From Actinacidiphila acididurans (GTDB taxonomy: Bacteria; Actinomycetota; Actinomycetes; Streptomycetales; Streptomycetaceae): a stretch of DNA of 64,000 nucleotides. Position 1 is the stretch's first letter. The number at the start of each line of letters is the position of its first letter. The notes beneath the pieces were generated by a model that had not been told where the DNA came from, did no database searches, and saw nothing but the letters and a program-made list of their open reading frames with translations. The translations under genes and the position numbers were made by a program. The stretch lies in assembly GCF_016918855.1 (NCBI RefSeq), contig NZ_JADKYB010000022.1, forward strand, positions 62,001 to 126,000. Reading direction: 5' to 3'. This document shows, one piece after another, positions 27,911-35,360 of this stretch.

Positions 27911-27946
27911 TCCCTCAGTGTAGCTCCCGGTGAGTGATCCGCAGTT

Positions 27947-27962
27947 TAGTTGCGTGCAACTA
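27947..27962. promoter_or_regulatory. OhrR operator, perfect palindrome
   Basis: TAGTTGC-GT-GCAACTA, with exact 7-bp arms, lies in the ohrR/ohr gap and is AT-richer than its surroundings. A further TAGGTTGTGTGC directly downstream could be a weaker half-site. Its position supports control of both divergent genes. Confidence 0.75.
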
Positions 27963-28056
27963 GGTTGTGTGCTTCACTTCTGGTGCGGGCCCGGACGGCC
28001 CCGGCAGACGCCGGAACCGCGGGTGACCTGCGAAGCGATCAGAGGGAGAAAGCACG

Positions 28057-28467
28057 ATGGAAGCGCTCTACACCGCCGTCGCCACCGCCAACGGGCGTGA
28101 CGGCCGGGCCGTCAGCTCCGACGGCCGGATCGACCTGGCCCTGGCCTTCCCGCCCGCCCTCGGCGGCGACGGCGAGGGGACCAACCCCGAGCAGCTCTTC
28201 GCCGCCGGGTACGCCGCCTGTTTCGCCAGCGCGATCGGCGCGGTGGGCCGGGAGACCAAGACCGACACCAAGGACGTGTCCGTGACCGCCGAGGTCGGCA
28301 TCGGCCGCGACGGCGACAGCTTCGGCCTGGCCGTCACCCTGCGCGTCGAGCTGCCGGACAGCCTGGACGAGGCGGTCGCCAAGCAGCTGGTCGACCGGGC
28401 GCACCAGATCTGCCCCTACTCCAAGGCGACCCGCGGCAACATCGACGTCCAGATCGTCGTGGAGTAA
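28057..28467 (+). CDS. ohr: Ohr, organic hydroperoxide reductase
   Basis: A 136-residue thiol peroxidase of the Ohr/OsmC fold that reduces lipid and organic hydroperoxides. The redox Cys pair is Cys55 (GYAACFASAI) and Cys119 (HQICPYSKATRGN); Arg17 and Glu45, which activate the peroxidatic Cys, are in place. Full family length. ATG at 28057 follows GAGGGAGAAAGCACG. The stop codon and preceding 11 bases are duplicated immediately after the gene. Confidence 0.95.
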   Translation: MEALYTAVATANGRDGRAVSSDGRIDLALAFPPALGGDGEGTNPEQLFAAGYAACFASAIGAVGRETKTDTKDVSVTAEVGIGRDGDSFGLAVTLRVELPDSLDEAVAKQLVDRAHQICPYSKATRGNIDVQIVVE

Positions 28468-28480
28468 TCGTCGTGGAGTA
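28453..28480 (+). repeat. 14-bp tandem duplication over the ohr stop codon
   Basis: ATCGTCGTGGAGTA occurs twice head to tail (28453-28466, 28467-28480). The first copy codes the last residues and part of TAA; the second is untranslated. A recent slippage duplication that left the protein unchanged. Confidence 0.8.
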
Positions 28481-28615
28481 AGTGACGCGACAGGTCGAGC
28501 AGGCGGAGCAGTCGGGGCCAGGGGCGCCGGGAGTCCGGCGGGCCCGCGGCCGGTGCCGGGACGCGTACGGCGTCCTGCGCACGGCCGCGCCCCCGCGGGT
28601 GCTGGAATGGATCCC

Positions 28616-29629
28616 ATGGCAGCCACCCCGCCCGGCCCGGACTCCGCCCACCGTACGGATCGGGCCGGCGCCGGCCCGGCCGCCGGCGACCCCGTTCGTA
28701 CGGACCCCGTCCGTACGGAAGCCGTCCCTACCGACCTGATCGTCGTCGGCGGCGGCCCGGCCGGGTGCGCGGCGGCGCTGACCGCCGGGAGCGTCGGCAT
28801 GCGCTCGGTGCTCGTGGAGCCCGCGGCGCTGTGCGGCAAGCTCCGGCACATCCCGGCGCTGGACAACGTGGCCGGCGGCCACCGCACCGGCCCGGACCTC
28901 GCCGCGGCGATCACCGCGGACATCGCCCGGACCCCGCTGTGCGAGGTTCGGCTCGGCGTGCGGGCCACGCACATCGCGGCCGGCCAGGACGACGTCACCG
29001 TCACCCTGGACAGCGGCGGCCGACTGACCGCCCCCTTCGTGGTGGTCGCCACCGGCGTCGGCCCGCTGCCGCCGGAGCGGGCCGGCTGGCTGACGCTCGC
29101 CGCCGGCGCCGAACCGCCCGCGCTGTGGGGCGCATCCGCGCAGGCCGCCGCCGGTCCGCTGCTGGTGCTGGGCGCCGACCGCCCGCTCGGCACATTTCTG
29201 CGCGCCCACCCCGAACCGGCCACCGAGGTCGTCGTCGCCTGCCCGCCGGAGGACGACTACAAGGCCGAGGAGGTACGGGGCGACCCGCGCGTCACCGTAC
29301 TGCCGCTGGCGCGGCTGCGGGTGACCGGCTATAAGGCGAGCGGCGCGGTGAGTGCCGAATGGACCGACCGCACCGGTCGTACCGGCACTCTCCGCGCCGC
29401 CGCCGCTTATCTCAACCTGGGCAGCGCCCCCGCCGCGCCGCCCGGCGCACTCGTGTCCGGTGCCGACACCTACTGCCCGCCCGCGCTCCAGCACCCCCGC
29501 GTGCTGGTCGCCGGCGACCTGCGCTCGGCCCGTTTCCAGCGGATCATGACCGCGACCGGCTCCGGCGCCGAGGCCGCCCTGCGGGCGTACTACGTGGCGC
29601 AGGGCCTGTCCGTGCCCGCGGCGCTGTAG
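28616..29629 (+). CDS. FAD/NAD(P)-binding oxidoreductase, thioredoxin-reductase-like, no CxxC
   Basis: A 337-residue flavoprotein-type protein. An N-terminal Pro/Thr-rich tail (about 38 residues) leads to the FAD fold VVGGGPAGCAAA (43-54). The second dinucleotide domain is degenerate (VLGADRPLGTFLR replaces a GxGxxG site), and the C-terminal FAD segment VLVAGDLRS is present. Thioredoxin reductases have a redox CxxC; here only isolated Cys occur (ALCGKLRH), so it cannot be a classical reductase. It may be a ferredoxin reductase-like or gliotoxin/holomycin-oxidase-like relative. ATG at 28616, weak site GGAATGG; an ATG at 28607 is an alternative. Confidence 0.75.
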   Translation: MAATPPGPDSAHRTDRAGAGPAAGDPVRTDPVRTEAVPTDLIVVGGGPAGCAAALTAGSVGMRSVLVEPAALCGKLRHIPALDNVAGGHRTGPDLAAAITADIARTPLCEVRLGVRATHIAAGQDDVTVTLDSGGRLTAPFVVVATGVGPLPPERAGWLTLAAGAEPPALWGASAQAAAGPLLVLGADRPLGTFLRAHPEPATEVVVACPPEDDYKAEEVRGDPRVTVLPLARLRVTGYKASGAVSAEWTDRTGRTGTLRAAAAYLNLGSAPAAPPGALVSGADTYCPPALQHPRVLVAGDLRSARFQRIMTATGSGAEAALRAYYVAQGLSVPAAL

Positions 29630-29644
29630 CCCGGCCGGCCCGGC

Positions 29645-30100
29645 TCAGCGGCGCGGCGAGCCTATTCGGGCCCAGACCGCGTTCCCGCCGGTGAGCACCG
29701 ACTGCGTGGCGCCCCAGCGGGCCGACAGGTGCTGAACCAGCAACAGGCCGCGCCCGCCCTCGTCGTCCAGGCCGGGGCTGCGGGGCGTGAGGCAGCGGTC
29801 GGTGATGATGCTGTGGTCGTGGACCTCGAGGTGAATCAGGTCGTCCGCCGTCAGCCCGACGCAGCACAGGAAGTGGCCGCTCGCGGTGTGCCGGATCGCG
29901 TTGGTGGCCAGCTCCGACAGCACGAGCACGGCGTCCTCGCGGGTGTCCTCGGGCAGTTCCCACATCTGAAGCCAGGCCCCCGCCGCGGACCTGGCGGCGC
30001 CGACGCCGGGACGCCCCGGCGGCAGATCCAGCCAGTGGACTCTGTCCCGGGAGGCTGCGCTGAGCAGTTGGGGATAGCGGTAGGACGCGGCAAGGGGCAC
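29645..30100 (-). CDS. ATP-binding protein, anti-sigma-type HATPase
   Basis: A 151-residue GHKL ATPase of the RsbW/SpoIIAB-like class widespread in Streptomyces. N-box ELATNAIRH (63-71), G-box DEGGRGLLLV (113-122). No histidine-kinase dimerisation domain. It is divergent from an XRE-DUF5753 regulator and DUF397 gene, a trio that recurs in Streptomyces development loci (whiJ/abaA-like). GTG at 30100 follows GGAAGGCG; the ORF is open further upstream, but that extension is low-complexity. Likely a phospho- or protein-binding switch. Confidence 0.88.
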   Translation of the reverse strand: MPLAASYRYPQLLSAASRDRVHWLDLPPGRPGVGAARSAAGAWLQMWELPEDTREDAVLVLSELATNAIRHTASGHFLCCVGLTADDLIHLEVHDHSIITDRCLTPRSPGLDDEGGRGLLLVQHLSARWGATQSVLTGGNAVWARIGSPRR

Positions 30101-30403
30101 GGTTTCGCCTTCCGTCGGCGACGGGCGCGCAGGGCGGGGGGAGACGGGGAGGGTGGGGGGAGTGCTGCTGCTCGCGAGCGGCCGGTCGGGGGGACGGCCG
30201 ACGCCCGCGCGGTGCGCTTGTGGCTGGTGGTGAGGAAGTTCACGGCTGTGGCCGCTGTGGCTTATGCCAGTGACACTATGGTAGCTGGCATCTTCAACGC
30301 GCAAGCATCTCTCTGATAATTTCAACTCGTGTATGTCCGGCTGTTGCCATCAATCAGATCGTCTATGGTTCGGTGCTGGTGACAGACACTCAGGAGGTAG
30401 GTC
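30101..30403. promoter_or_regulatory. Divergent region before XRE-DUF397 pair
   Basis: 303 bp with no gene. From about 30225 to 30390 it is notably AT-rich for this genome (TGATAATTTCAACT at 30314-30327, TATGGTAGCTGG, CAATCAGATCGTC), which fits two back-to-back promoters. AGGAGG at 30392-30397 is the ribosome site for the XRE gene. Confidence 0.45.
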
Positions 30404-31279
30404 GTGAGCGAAGCCCGTCCGGCTGCCGGCGGTACCAGCGCTCCCACCGTGCTCCGCATGATCCTCGGCAGACGGCTGAAGGACCTGCGCGAGAACGCCG
30501 GGGTGTCCCTGGAGGGCGCGGCACAGGCGCTGCGCGTCACGCCCCTGACGATCCGTCGGATGGAGAAGGCCGAGGTCGGCCTGAAGATCCCGTACGTGGA
30601 GAAGCTGCTGCGGATCTACGGCGCCGACGAGCAGGAGACCGGCGAGTTCGTCGACATGGCCGAGCAGGCCGCCCAGCCCGGCTGGTGGCACCGCTACCGT
30701 GACGTGCTGCCCTCCTGGTTCACCGCGTACGTGAGCCTGGAGAGCGACGCGCGGACGCTGCGCACGTACGAACCGCATTACGTCACCGGACTGCTCCAGA
30801 CGCACGACTACGCCCGGGCCATCCTGCGGGCCGGTTTCCCCAACGACAACCAGGAGGAGCTGGCCCGGCGGGTGGAACTGCGGCTGCGCCGCGCGGTGCT
30901 GCTGGACCGGCCCGACGCGCCCACCCTGTGGGTGGTGATGGAAGAGGCGGTGCTGCACAAGCTGATCGGCGGCACCGAGGTGATGCGGGAACAGATCGAC
31001 CGGCTGCTGGAGGCCGCCGAATTGCCCAACGTCACCATCGACATCGTGCCCTTCACCGCCGGCGCGCACGTCGGGGCGTTCGCCCCGTTCACCTACTTCC
31101 GGTTCGACGCCCCGGAGTTGCCCGACGTCGTCTACACGGAGCTGCTGTCCGGCTCGATCTACCTGGACCAGCGGCCCGACGTCGTCGCCCATCTCGAGGC
31201 GCACAACCGGATGTCCCTCCTGACCTCATCAAGCGAGAGCAAGACGCTCTTGAACCGCATGCGGAAGGAGTACTCGTGA
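30404..31279 (+). CDS. XRE-family regulator with DUF5753 (WhiJ-like)
   Basis: A 291-residue protein. XRE helix-turn-helix at about 20-72 (LGRRLKDLRENAGVSLEGAA...TIRRMEKAE), then the DUF5753 domain (about 100-275; ARTLRTYEPHYVTGLLQT, FAPFTYFRFDAP), presumed to bind a ligand or partner. GTG at 30404. The stop overlaps the DUF397 start by GTGA, so they are translationally coupled. Streptomyces carry dozens of such pairs, some affecting sporulation and antibiotic production. Confidence 0.93.
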   Translation: MSEARPAAGGTSAPTVLRMILGRRLKDLRENAGVSLEGAAQALRVTPLTIRRMEKAEVGLKIPYVEKLLRIYGADEQETGEFVDMAEQAAQPGWWHRYRDVLPSWFTAYVSLESDARTLRTYEPHYVTGLLQTHDYARAILRAGFPNDNQEELARRVELRLRRAVLLDRPDAPTLWVVMEEAVLHKLIGGTEVMREQIDRLLEAAELPNVTIDIVPFTAGAHVGAFAPFTYFRFDAPELPDVVYTELLSGSIYLDQRPDVVAHLEAHNRMSLLTSSSESKTLLNRMRKEYS

Positions 31280-31545
31280 CCGTCACCGACAACAGGCTCA
31301 GCGACGACAGCGTCTACAACGGCATCCCGGCCCGCCAGCTCGGCGAGACCGGCTGGGAGCGGCCGTGGAGCGGGACCAGCGGCGGGCAGTGCGTGGAGAT
31401 GAAACGGCTGCCCGACGGCCGTATCGCCGTACGCCAGTCCACCGACCCGGCCGGTCCGGCGCTCATCTACACCCCCGAGGAGATCGGGGCGTTCGTCAAC
31501 GGCGTCAAGAACGGCCTCGCCGACCACATGACGACGGCCCTCTGA
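31276..31545 (+). CDS. DUF397 protein
   Basis: An 89-residue small acidic protein of the family found next to XRE-DUF5753 genes. Core pattern WERPWSGTSGGQCVEMKRLPD-like then IAVRQSTDP...ALIYTPEEIGAFVNGVKNG. Proposed to bind and antagonise the adjacent regulator. GTG at 31276 overlaps the upstream stop. The two-codon MTTAL tail is ordinary. Confidence 0.93.
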   Translation: MTVTDNRLSDDSVYNGIPARQLGETGWERPWSGTSGGQCVEMKRLPDGRIAVRQSTDPAGPALIYTPEEIGAFVNGVKNGLADHMTTAL

Positions 31546-31667
31546 CCCTCCCCTTCAGCCTTTCAGCAGCCCGTCCGCAGCAGGTCCGCACCACCCGATC
31601 CGCCCGTACCGCGCACCACCGCACGCGCACCTCGCGCTCGACCACCGCACACCCCCGGAGGGATACG

Positions 31668-32486
31668 ATGACCGGCCCCCACGCCGCACGGGACATCGAC
31701 ACCAGCAAGCCGCATTCCGCCCGCATGTACGACTACTACCTCGGCGGGAAGGACAACTTCGAGGTCGACAAGGAGGCGGCCGAGCGGGTTGCCGAGACCT
31801 ATCCGGGGATCTACGTGTGCGCCCGGGAGAACCGCGCCTTCATGCACCGGGCCACCCGGGTGCTCGCCCGTGAGCACGGCATACGCCAGTGGCTCGACAT
31901 CGGCACCGGCATCCCGACCGAGCCCAACCTGCACCAGGTGGCCCAGTCGGTCGTGCCCGACGCCCGGGTGGTGTACGCGGACAACGACCCGCTCGTCCTG
32001 AAGTACGCCGAGACCCTCATGCGCAGCACCCCCGAGGGCCGCACCACCTACATCCACGCCGACGCCAACGACCCCGACGCGCTCCTGGGCGCCCCGGAGC
32101 TGGCCGAGGTGCTGGACCTGACACAGCCGGTGGCGCTGTCCCTCAACGCACTGCTGCACTTCATCATCGATGCCCAGGAGCCGTACGCCCTGGTCAGCCG
32201 CCTGATGAGCGCGCTGCCGTCCGGCAGTGCGCTCGCCATCACCCACTGCACCCCCGATTACGACCCGGAGGGCTGGGAGAAGGTCTCCGCCATCTACTAC
32301 GCCGGCGGAACCCCGTTTCAGGTGCGTACCAAGGCCGAGGTCGCCCGCTTCTTCGAGGGCCTCGACCTGCTCGAGCCCGGCATCGCCCTCGGTCACCGCT
32401 GGCGCCCCGACAACGACGGGGTCTTCGCCGAGGGCGTCACCGACGCCGCCGTCAGCCTCTGGGCGGGCGTCGCGATCAAGCCGTGA
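31668..32486 (+). CDS. DUF574 SAM-dependent methyltransferase
   Basis: A 272-residue enzyme of the actinobacteria-specific DUF574 (Methyltransf_19) family. Signature start IDTSKPHSARMYDYYLGGKDNF, SAM site WLDIGTGIPT (about 78-87), VVYADNDP, LNALLHF, and the carboxy-terminal LGHRWRPDNDG. ATG at 31668 follows GGAGGGATACG. It lies 122 bp after the DUF397 gene, in the same direction. The substrate is not known for any close member I can recall. Confidence 0.93.
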   Translation: MTGPHAARDIDTSKPHSARMYDYYLGGKDNFEVDKEAAERVAETYPGIYVCARENRAFMHRATRVLAREHGIRQWLDIGTGIPTEPNLHQVAQSVVPDARVVYADNDPLVLKYAETLMRSTPEGRTTYIHADANDPDALLGAPELAEVLDLTQPVALSLNALLHFIIDAQEPYALVSRLMSALPSGSALAITHCTPDYDPEGWEKVSAIYYAGGTPFQVRTKAEVARFFEGLDLLEPGIALGHRWRPDNDGVFAEGVTDAAVSLWAGVAIKP

Positions 32487-32529
32487 CGCACGGGTCGCGG
32501 CCAGGAGCGGGGAGTCCCGGCCACGACCG

Positions 32530-32567
32530 GACCCGGTCGACCGCGCACGGGGTCGGTCGACCGGGTC
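32530..32567. terminator. Perfect 13-bp-stem terminator
   Basis: GACCCGGTCGACC (32530-32542) and GGTCGACCGGGTC (32555-32567) form a perfect 13-bp stem with a 12-nt loop, 44 bp after the methyltransferase stop. Between convergent genes; works in either direction. Confidence 0.8.
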
Positions 32568-32611
32568 GTCACGCACACGTGTGTGTACGGTTCAGCGAGG
32601 TGTGCGGCGGA

Positions 32612-32642
32612 GCCGTGGGTACGGTTCAGCCGTGTCCACGGC
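32612..32642 (-). terminator. Second hairpin next to beta-propeller gene stop
   Basis: GCCGTGG (32612-32618) pairs with CCACGGC (32636-32642), directly abutting the minus-strand stop at 32643. A CACACGTGTG palindrome lies just outside. Confidence 0.5.
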
Positions 32643-33815
32643 TCAGCCGGCCGCGATGCCCTCGCCGCCGATGGCGCCGGGGACGGTGACCGAGCCGATC
32701 CGGGTCAGGGAGCCGTCGGTGTGCACGGCGAACTCGTCCACCGTGCCCTGGCCGCCGGTCTGGGCGTAGAGGGTGCGGCCGTCGGAGGAGACGGCGGCGT
32801 CCACGGTGCCGGGGTCGGTGGCGGTGGTGCCGAGCGGGACCGGGGCCGCGTCCGGGCGGGCACGGAAGGCGGACAGGTTCGCGCTGCCGGCGTTGGACAC
32901 GTACAGCTTGTCGCCGGTGCCGGTGATCCAGCAGGTGGCCGCCTGGCCGGTGGCGGTGCGGCCGAGCGAGGCGAGGGTGCCGTCGGGGTGCAGCACGAAG
33001 GTCTCCACCGCGTTCGGCCCGGCTTCGGCGAGCTGGAGCCGGCCCGCGGGGTCGAAGGAGAAGGCGAACGGCACCGCGTCCGGCAGGCTCGTCACCACCG
33101 GGGCCGCCGCGGGCGTGCCCAGCAGCCCCAGCGAGAAGACGTCCACGGTGTTGGCGCCGGCCTTGGTGGTCACGACCAGCTTGCCGCCGTCCGGCGTGAA
33201 CGAGATCTGCCCGGGCGTGTGCGTGAACTGGGGCGCGGCCTGCGGGTCCAGGCCGAGCGCGCGGTGCCACGCGGCCACCCGCACCAGCTTGTCGCCCAGG
33301 CGCACATACCCCTGGATCGAGCCGCCGCCGAGCGCGTTGAGCACCCACACCCGGTTGTCGTGGTAGGTCACGCTCACCGGGAACGAGCCGCTCGTCGGCA
33401 CGACCTGCGTGCGCTCCAGCCGGTCGCCGTGCACCGCGAACACGGTGAGCGTGTCGCTGCCCGCGTTGACCGCGTACAGCAGCCCGGCCGCCCGGTCGTA
33501 CGCGAGCGACCCCTGCGAGGCCAGGTGGTCCACCACCGACCCGTCGAGCACACCGCCCCGGCCGCCGGTCGGGTACACGGCCTGCTGGTCGAGCGTGCCG
33601 TCGGCCGCGCGGTGGTAGGCCACGACGGTGTTCGCGGTGGTGTTGTCGCTCTGCGCGAACACCGCGCCGCCGGCGTCGACCTCCGCCCTGTGCGATGCGG
33701 GTGCGGTCGCGGTCCCGGCGGCGGACGCGGTGGGGGCGGCGAACAGCGCCGCGGTGACGGCCGCGGCTGCGGCGGCGACACCGGCGGCGGCGATACGGAC
33801 CGGACGAGCGGTCAT
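32643..33815 (-). CDS. Secreted beta-propeller (lactonase-family-like) protein
   Basis: A 390-residue protein. Signal peptide (about 1-32, AAAAAVTAALFAAPTASAAG). Seven propeller-blade repeats follow, with the NAGSDTLTVFAV, FTPDGGKLVVTTKAGANTVDVF and SSDGRTLYAQTGGQGTVDEF patterns of the 6-phosphogluconolactonase/YVTN superfamily. Export argues against the cytoplasmic Pgl role; similar secreted proteins in Streptomyces have no assigned activity. ATG at 33815 follows CAAGGAGTCG. Monocistronic. Surface adhesion or signalling is possible. Confidence 0.82.
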   Translation of the reverse strand: MTARPVRIAAAGVAAAAAAVTAALFAAPTASAAGTATAPASHRAEVDAGGAVFAQSDNTTANTVVAYHRAADGTLDQQAVYPTGGRGGVLDGSVVDHLASQGSLAYDRAAGLLYAVNAGSDTLTVFAVHGDRLERTQVVPTSGSFPVSVTYHDNRVWVLNALGGGSIQGYVRLGDKLVRVAAWHRALGLDPQAAPQFTHTPGQISFTPDGGKLVVTTKAGANTVDVFSLGLLGTPAAAPVVTSLPDAVPFAFSFDPAGRLQLAEAGPNAVETFVLHPDGTLASLGRTATGQAATCWITGTGDKLYVSNAGSANLSAFRARPDAAPVPLGTTATDPGTVDAAVSSDGRTLYAQTGGQGTVDEFAVHTDGSLTRIGSVTVPGAIGGEGIAAG

Positions 33816-33891
33816 GATGCGACTCCTTGGTCCCGAGGCTGAGCTGAAGGTGTGTGGGGATGACGGATGCACGTGTGTCCGGCAGGTGTGT

Positions 33892-33907
33892 CCGGAGGTT
33901 TCTCCGG
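33892..33907. promoter_or_regulatory. CCGGAG-N4-CTCCGG inverted repeat
   Basis: A perfect 6-bp inverted repeat 77 bp upstream of the beta-propeller start, in a run of TGTGTCCGG repeats. Candidate operator only. Confidence 0.3.
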
Positions 33908-34092
33908 AGCCTCCCCGGTGGCTTTCCGTCAGCTCACGCTAGCCCGCGGACATGGGGACGAAAGTGATGAACGGCCCGAACCGCCGCAGCGTCCGGAGGC
34001 CGTAAGAACCCTGACGCAGCTCTTACGGGACGTGGCCGGACGCTTGCGCACCCGCGCGCGCCGGGCGTGCGGTCAGGGCTGAACGCGGTGGC

Positions 34093-34779
34093 TCAGGGCT
34101 GGAAGCGGTAGCCCAGGCCCGGTTCGGTGATCAGGTGGCGGGGGCGGCCCGGGTCGGGTTCGAGCTTGCGGCGCAGGCCGGCCATGAAGACGCGCAGGTA
34201 GTTGCCGCGGTCCAGGTGGTCCGGGCCCCAGACCTCGGTGAGCAGGTCGCGGCCGGTGACCAGGCGGCCGGGGCGGCGCAGGAGCAGCGTGAGCATGCGC
34301 CACTCGGTGGGGGTCAGGTGCACGGAGGCCGCCGCGGCGCCGTCGCTGCGGGTGATCGTGCAGGCGTTGAGGTCGACCGTCCAGGGGCCGACCTCAACCT
34401 CCTCCGGCGGTTCCAGGCCGGCCGGGCGGCGCAGCACGGCCCGCAGCCGCGCGGCCAGTTCGTCGATCGCGAACGGCTTGGTGAGGTAGTCGTCGGCGCC
34501 GGCGTCCAGTGCCTGGATCCGGGTGGAGATGCCGGTCCGGCCGGAGACCACCAGCACCGGCACACTGCTCCAGGCCCGCAGCGACCGCAGCACCTGAAGG
34601 CCGTCCAGGTCGGGCAGCGCGAGGTCGAGCAGCACCGCCTCGGGGGCCCGGCGGGCGGCCAGGTCCAGGGCGGTGCCGGCGTCGGAGGCGGTGACGACCG
34701 CGAAGTCGAAGGCGGGCAGCGCCGTGCTCAGCACCCGCAGCATGCGGGGGTCGTCGTCCACGGCCAGGATGCTCCTCAT
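34093..34779 (-). CDS. kdpE: KdpE response regulator
   Basis: A 228-residue OmpR-type regulator for the potassium-importer operon. Receiver domain with acidic DDD (8-10), phospho-acceptor Asp52 (VLLDLALPDLDG), and TKPF with Lys of the active site. Winged helix-turn-helix with LTPTEWRMLTLLLRRPGRLVT and GYRF near the end. ATG at 34779. Unusual placement: divergent from kdpFABCD rather than following kdpD, with a 411-bp shared upstream region. Its partner sensor is the 39809 gene. Confidence 0.93.
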   Translation of the reverse strand: MRSILAVDDDPRMLRVLSTALPAFDFAVVTASDAGTALDLAARRAPEAVLLDLALPDLDGLQVLRSLRAWSSVPVLVVSGRTGISTRIQALDAGADDYLTKPFAIDELAARLRAVLRRPAGLEPPEEVEVGPWTVDLNACTITRSDGAAAASVHLTPTEWRMLTLLLRRPGRLVTGRDLLTEVWGPDHLDRGNYLRVFMAGLRRKLEPDPGRPRHLITEPGLGYRFQP

Positions 34780-35190
34780 CGCGCACCGCCTCCGTCCGTG
34801 CACCGTCCGTACACCCCGCGCACCGCACACCTCCCGGGCCGTCCGTCCCCCGCACCCCACCGAACCCGGCCGCCTGCCACGCGACCAGCGCGTTAACGCC
34901 TTCCTTGCGCCGCCCGCCCCCGCCTTGACGCCCCCCTGACGCGCTCCCGCCGGCCGCCCGCGACAGGCCCCCGCGGCCGCCGACCAGCGGGCCCGCGGCC
35001 GCAAGACCGCCCCTGAAACCGGTGCTGTCAAAGCCGCATCAAGAGGCCCGCCGGGCGCGTCAGGGGACCGCTAACGCCTCTCGGCGGCGGCCTCGCCCGG
35101 AGTTTTCCTGGCGGAGCGCCGGTGTGGACCGGGGCCGCCTCGACGACTTCGAGGCGTATGTGCGTCTGCGACCCCCGGGGTGTTCCGCTC
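34780..35190. promoter_or_regulatory. Divergent kdpE / kdp operon control region
   Basis: 411 bp without a gene. A perfect 12-bp inverted repeat, CCCCTGACGCGC (34933-34944) and GCGCGTCAGGGG (35055-35066), flanks a GC-rich stretch, and TAACGCC motifs occur beside both (34891, 35071). They may be paired KdpE sites, or a long stem in the operon leader. No known riboswitch signature was recognised. Confidence 0.45.
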
Positions 35191-35274
35191 ATGTCCGATC
35201 TCGTGTTCATAGCCGTGACGATCGCGGTGTTCGCCGTGCTCGCGCTTGTGGTCAAGGGGGTCGAGAAGCTGTGA
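35191..35274 (+). CDS. 27-residue membrane ORF upstream of kdpF
   Basis: ATG at 35191 opens a 27-codon frame ending at TGA 35272-35274 that overlaps the kdpF GTG by four bases (GTGA). It is one hydrophobic helix (VFIAVTIAVFAVLALVV) plus a basic end (KGVEKL). KdpF is itself a 29-residue helix, so this may be a second small Kdp subunit or a translation-coupling leader. I recall similar ORFs in this place in other Streptomyces kdp operons but cannot verify here. No strong ribosome site; the nearest is GGGGTGTT. Confidence 0.65.
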   Translation: MSDLVFIAVTIAVFAVLALVVKGVEKL

Positions 35275-35360
35275 GCGCGGAGAACATCGTCGGCCTGATC
35301 GTCGCCTGTGGCCTGCTCGGCTACCTCGTGCTCGCCCTGATCTTCCCGGAGAGGTTCTAG
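35271..35360 (+). CDS. kdpF: KdpF small stabilising subunit
   Basis: A 29-residue single-helix protein (GLIVACGLLGYLVLALI, then FPERF), the usual length and ending of KdpF, which stabilises the KdpABC complex in the membrane. GTG at 35271; its TAG is overlapped by the kdpA GTG. Confidence 0.9.
   Translation: MSAENIVGLIVACGLLGYLVLALIFPERF

Noticed and set aside
32583..33842. 419-residue plus-strand frame opposite the beta-propeller gene
   Set aside because: Antisense shadow; the minus-strand frame has signal peptide and propeller repeats.
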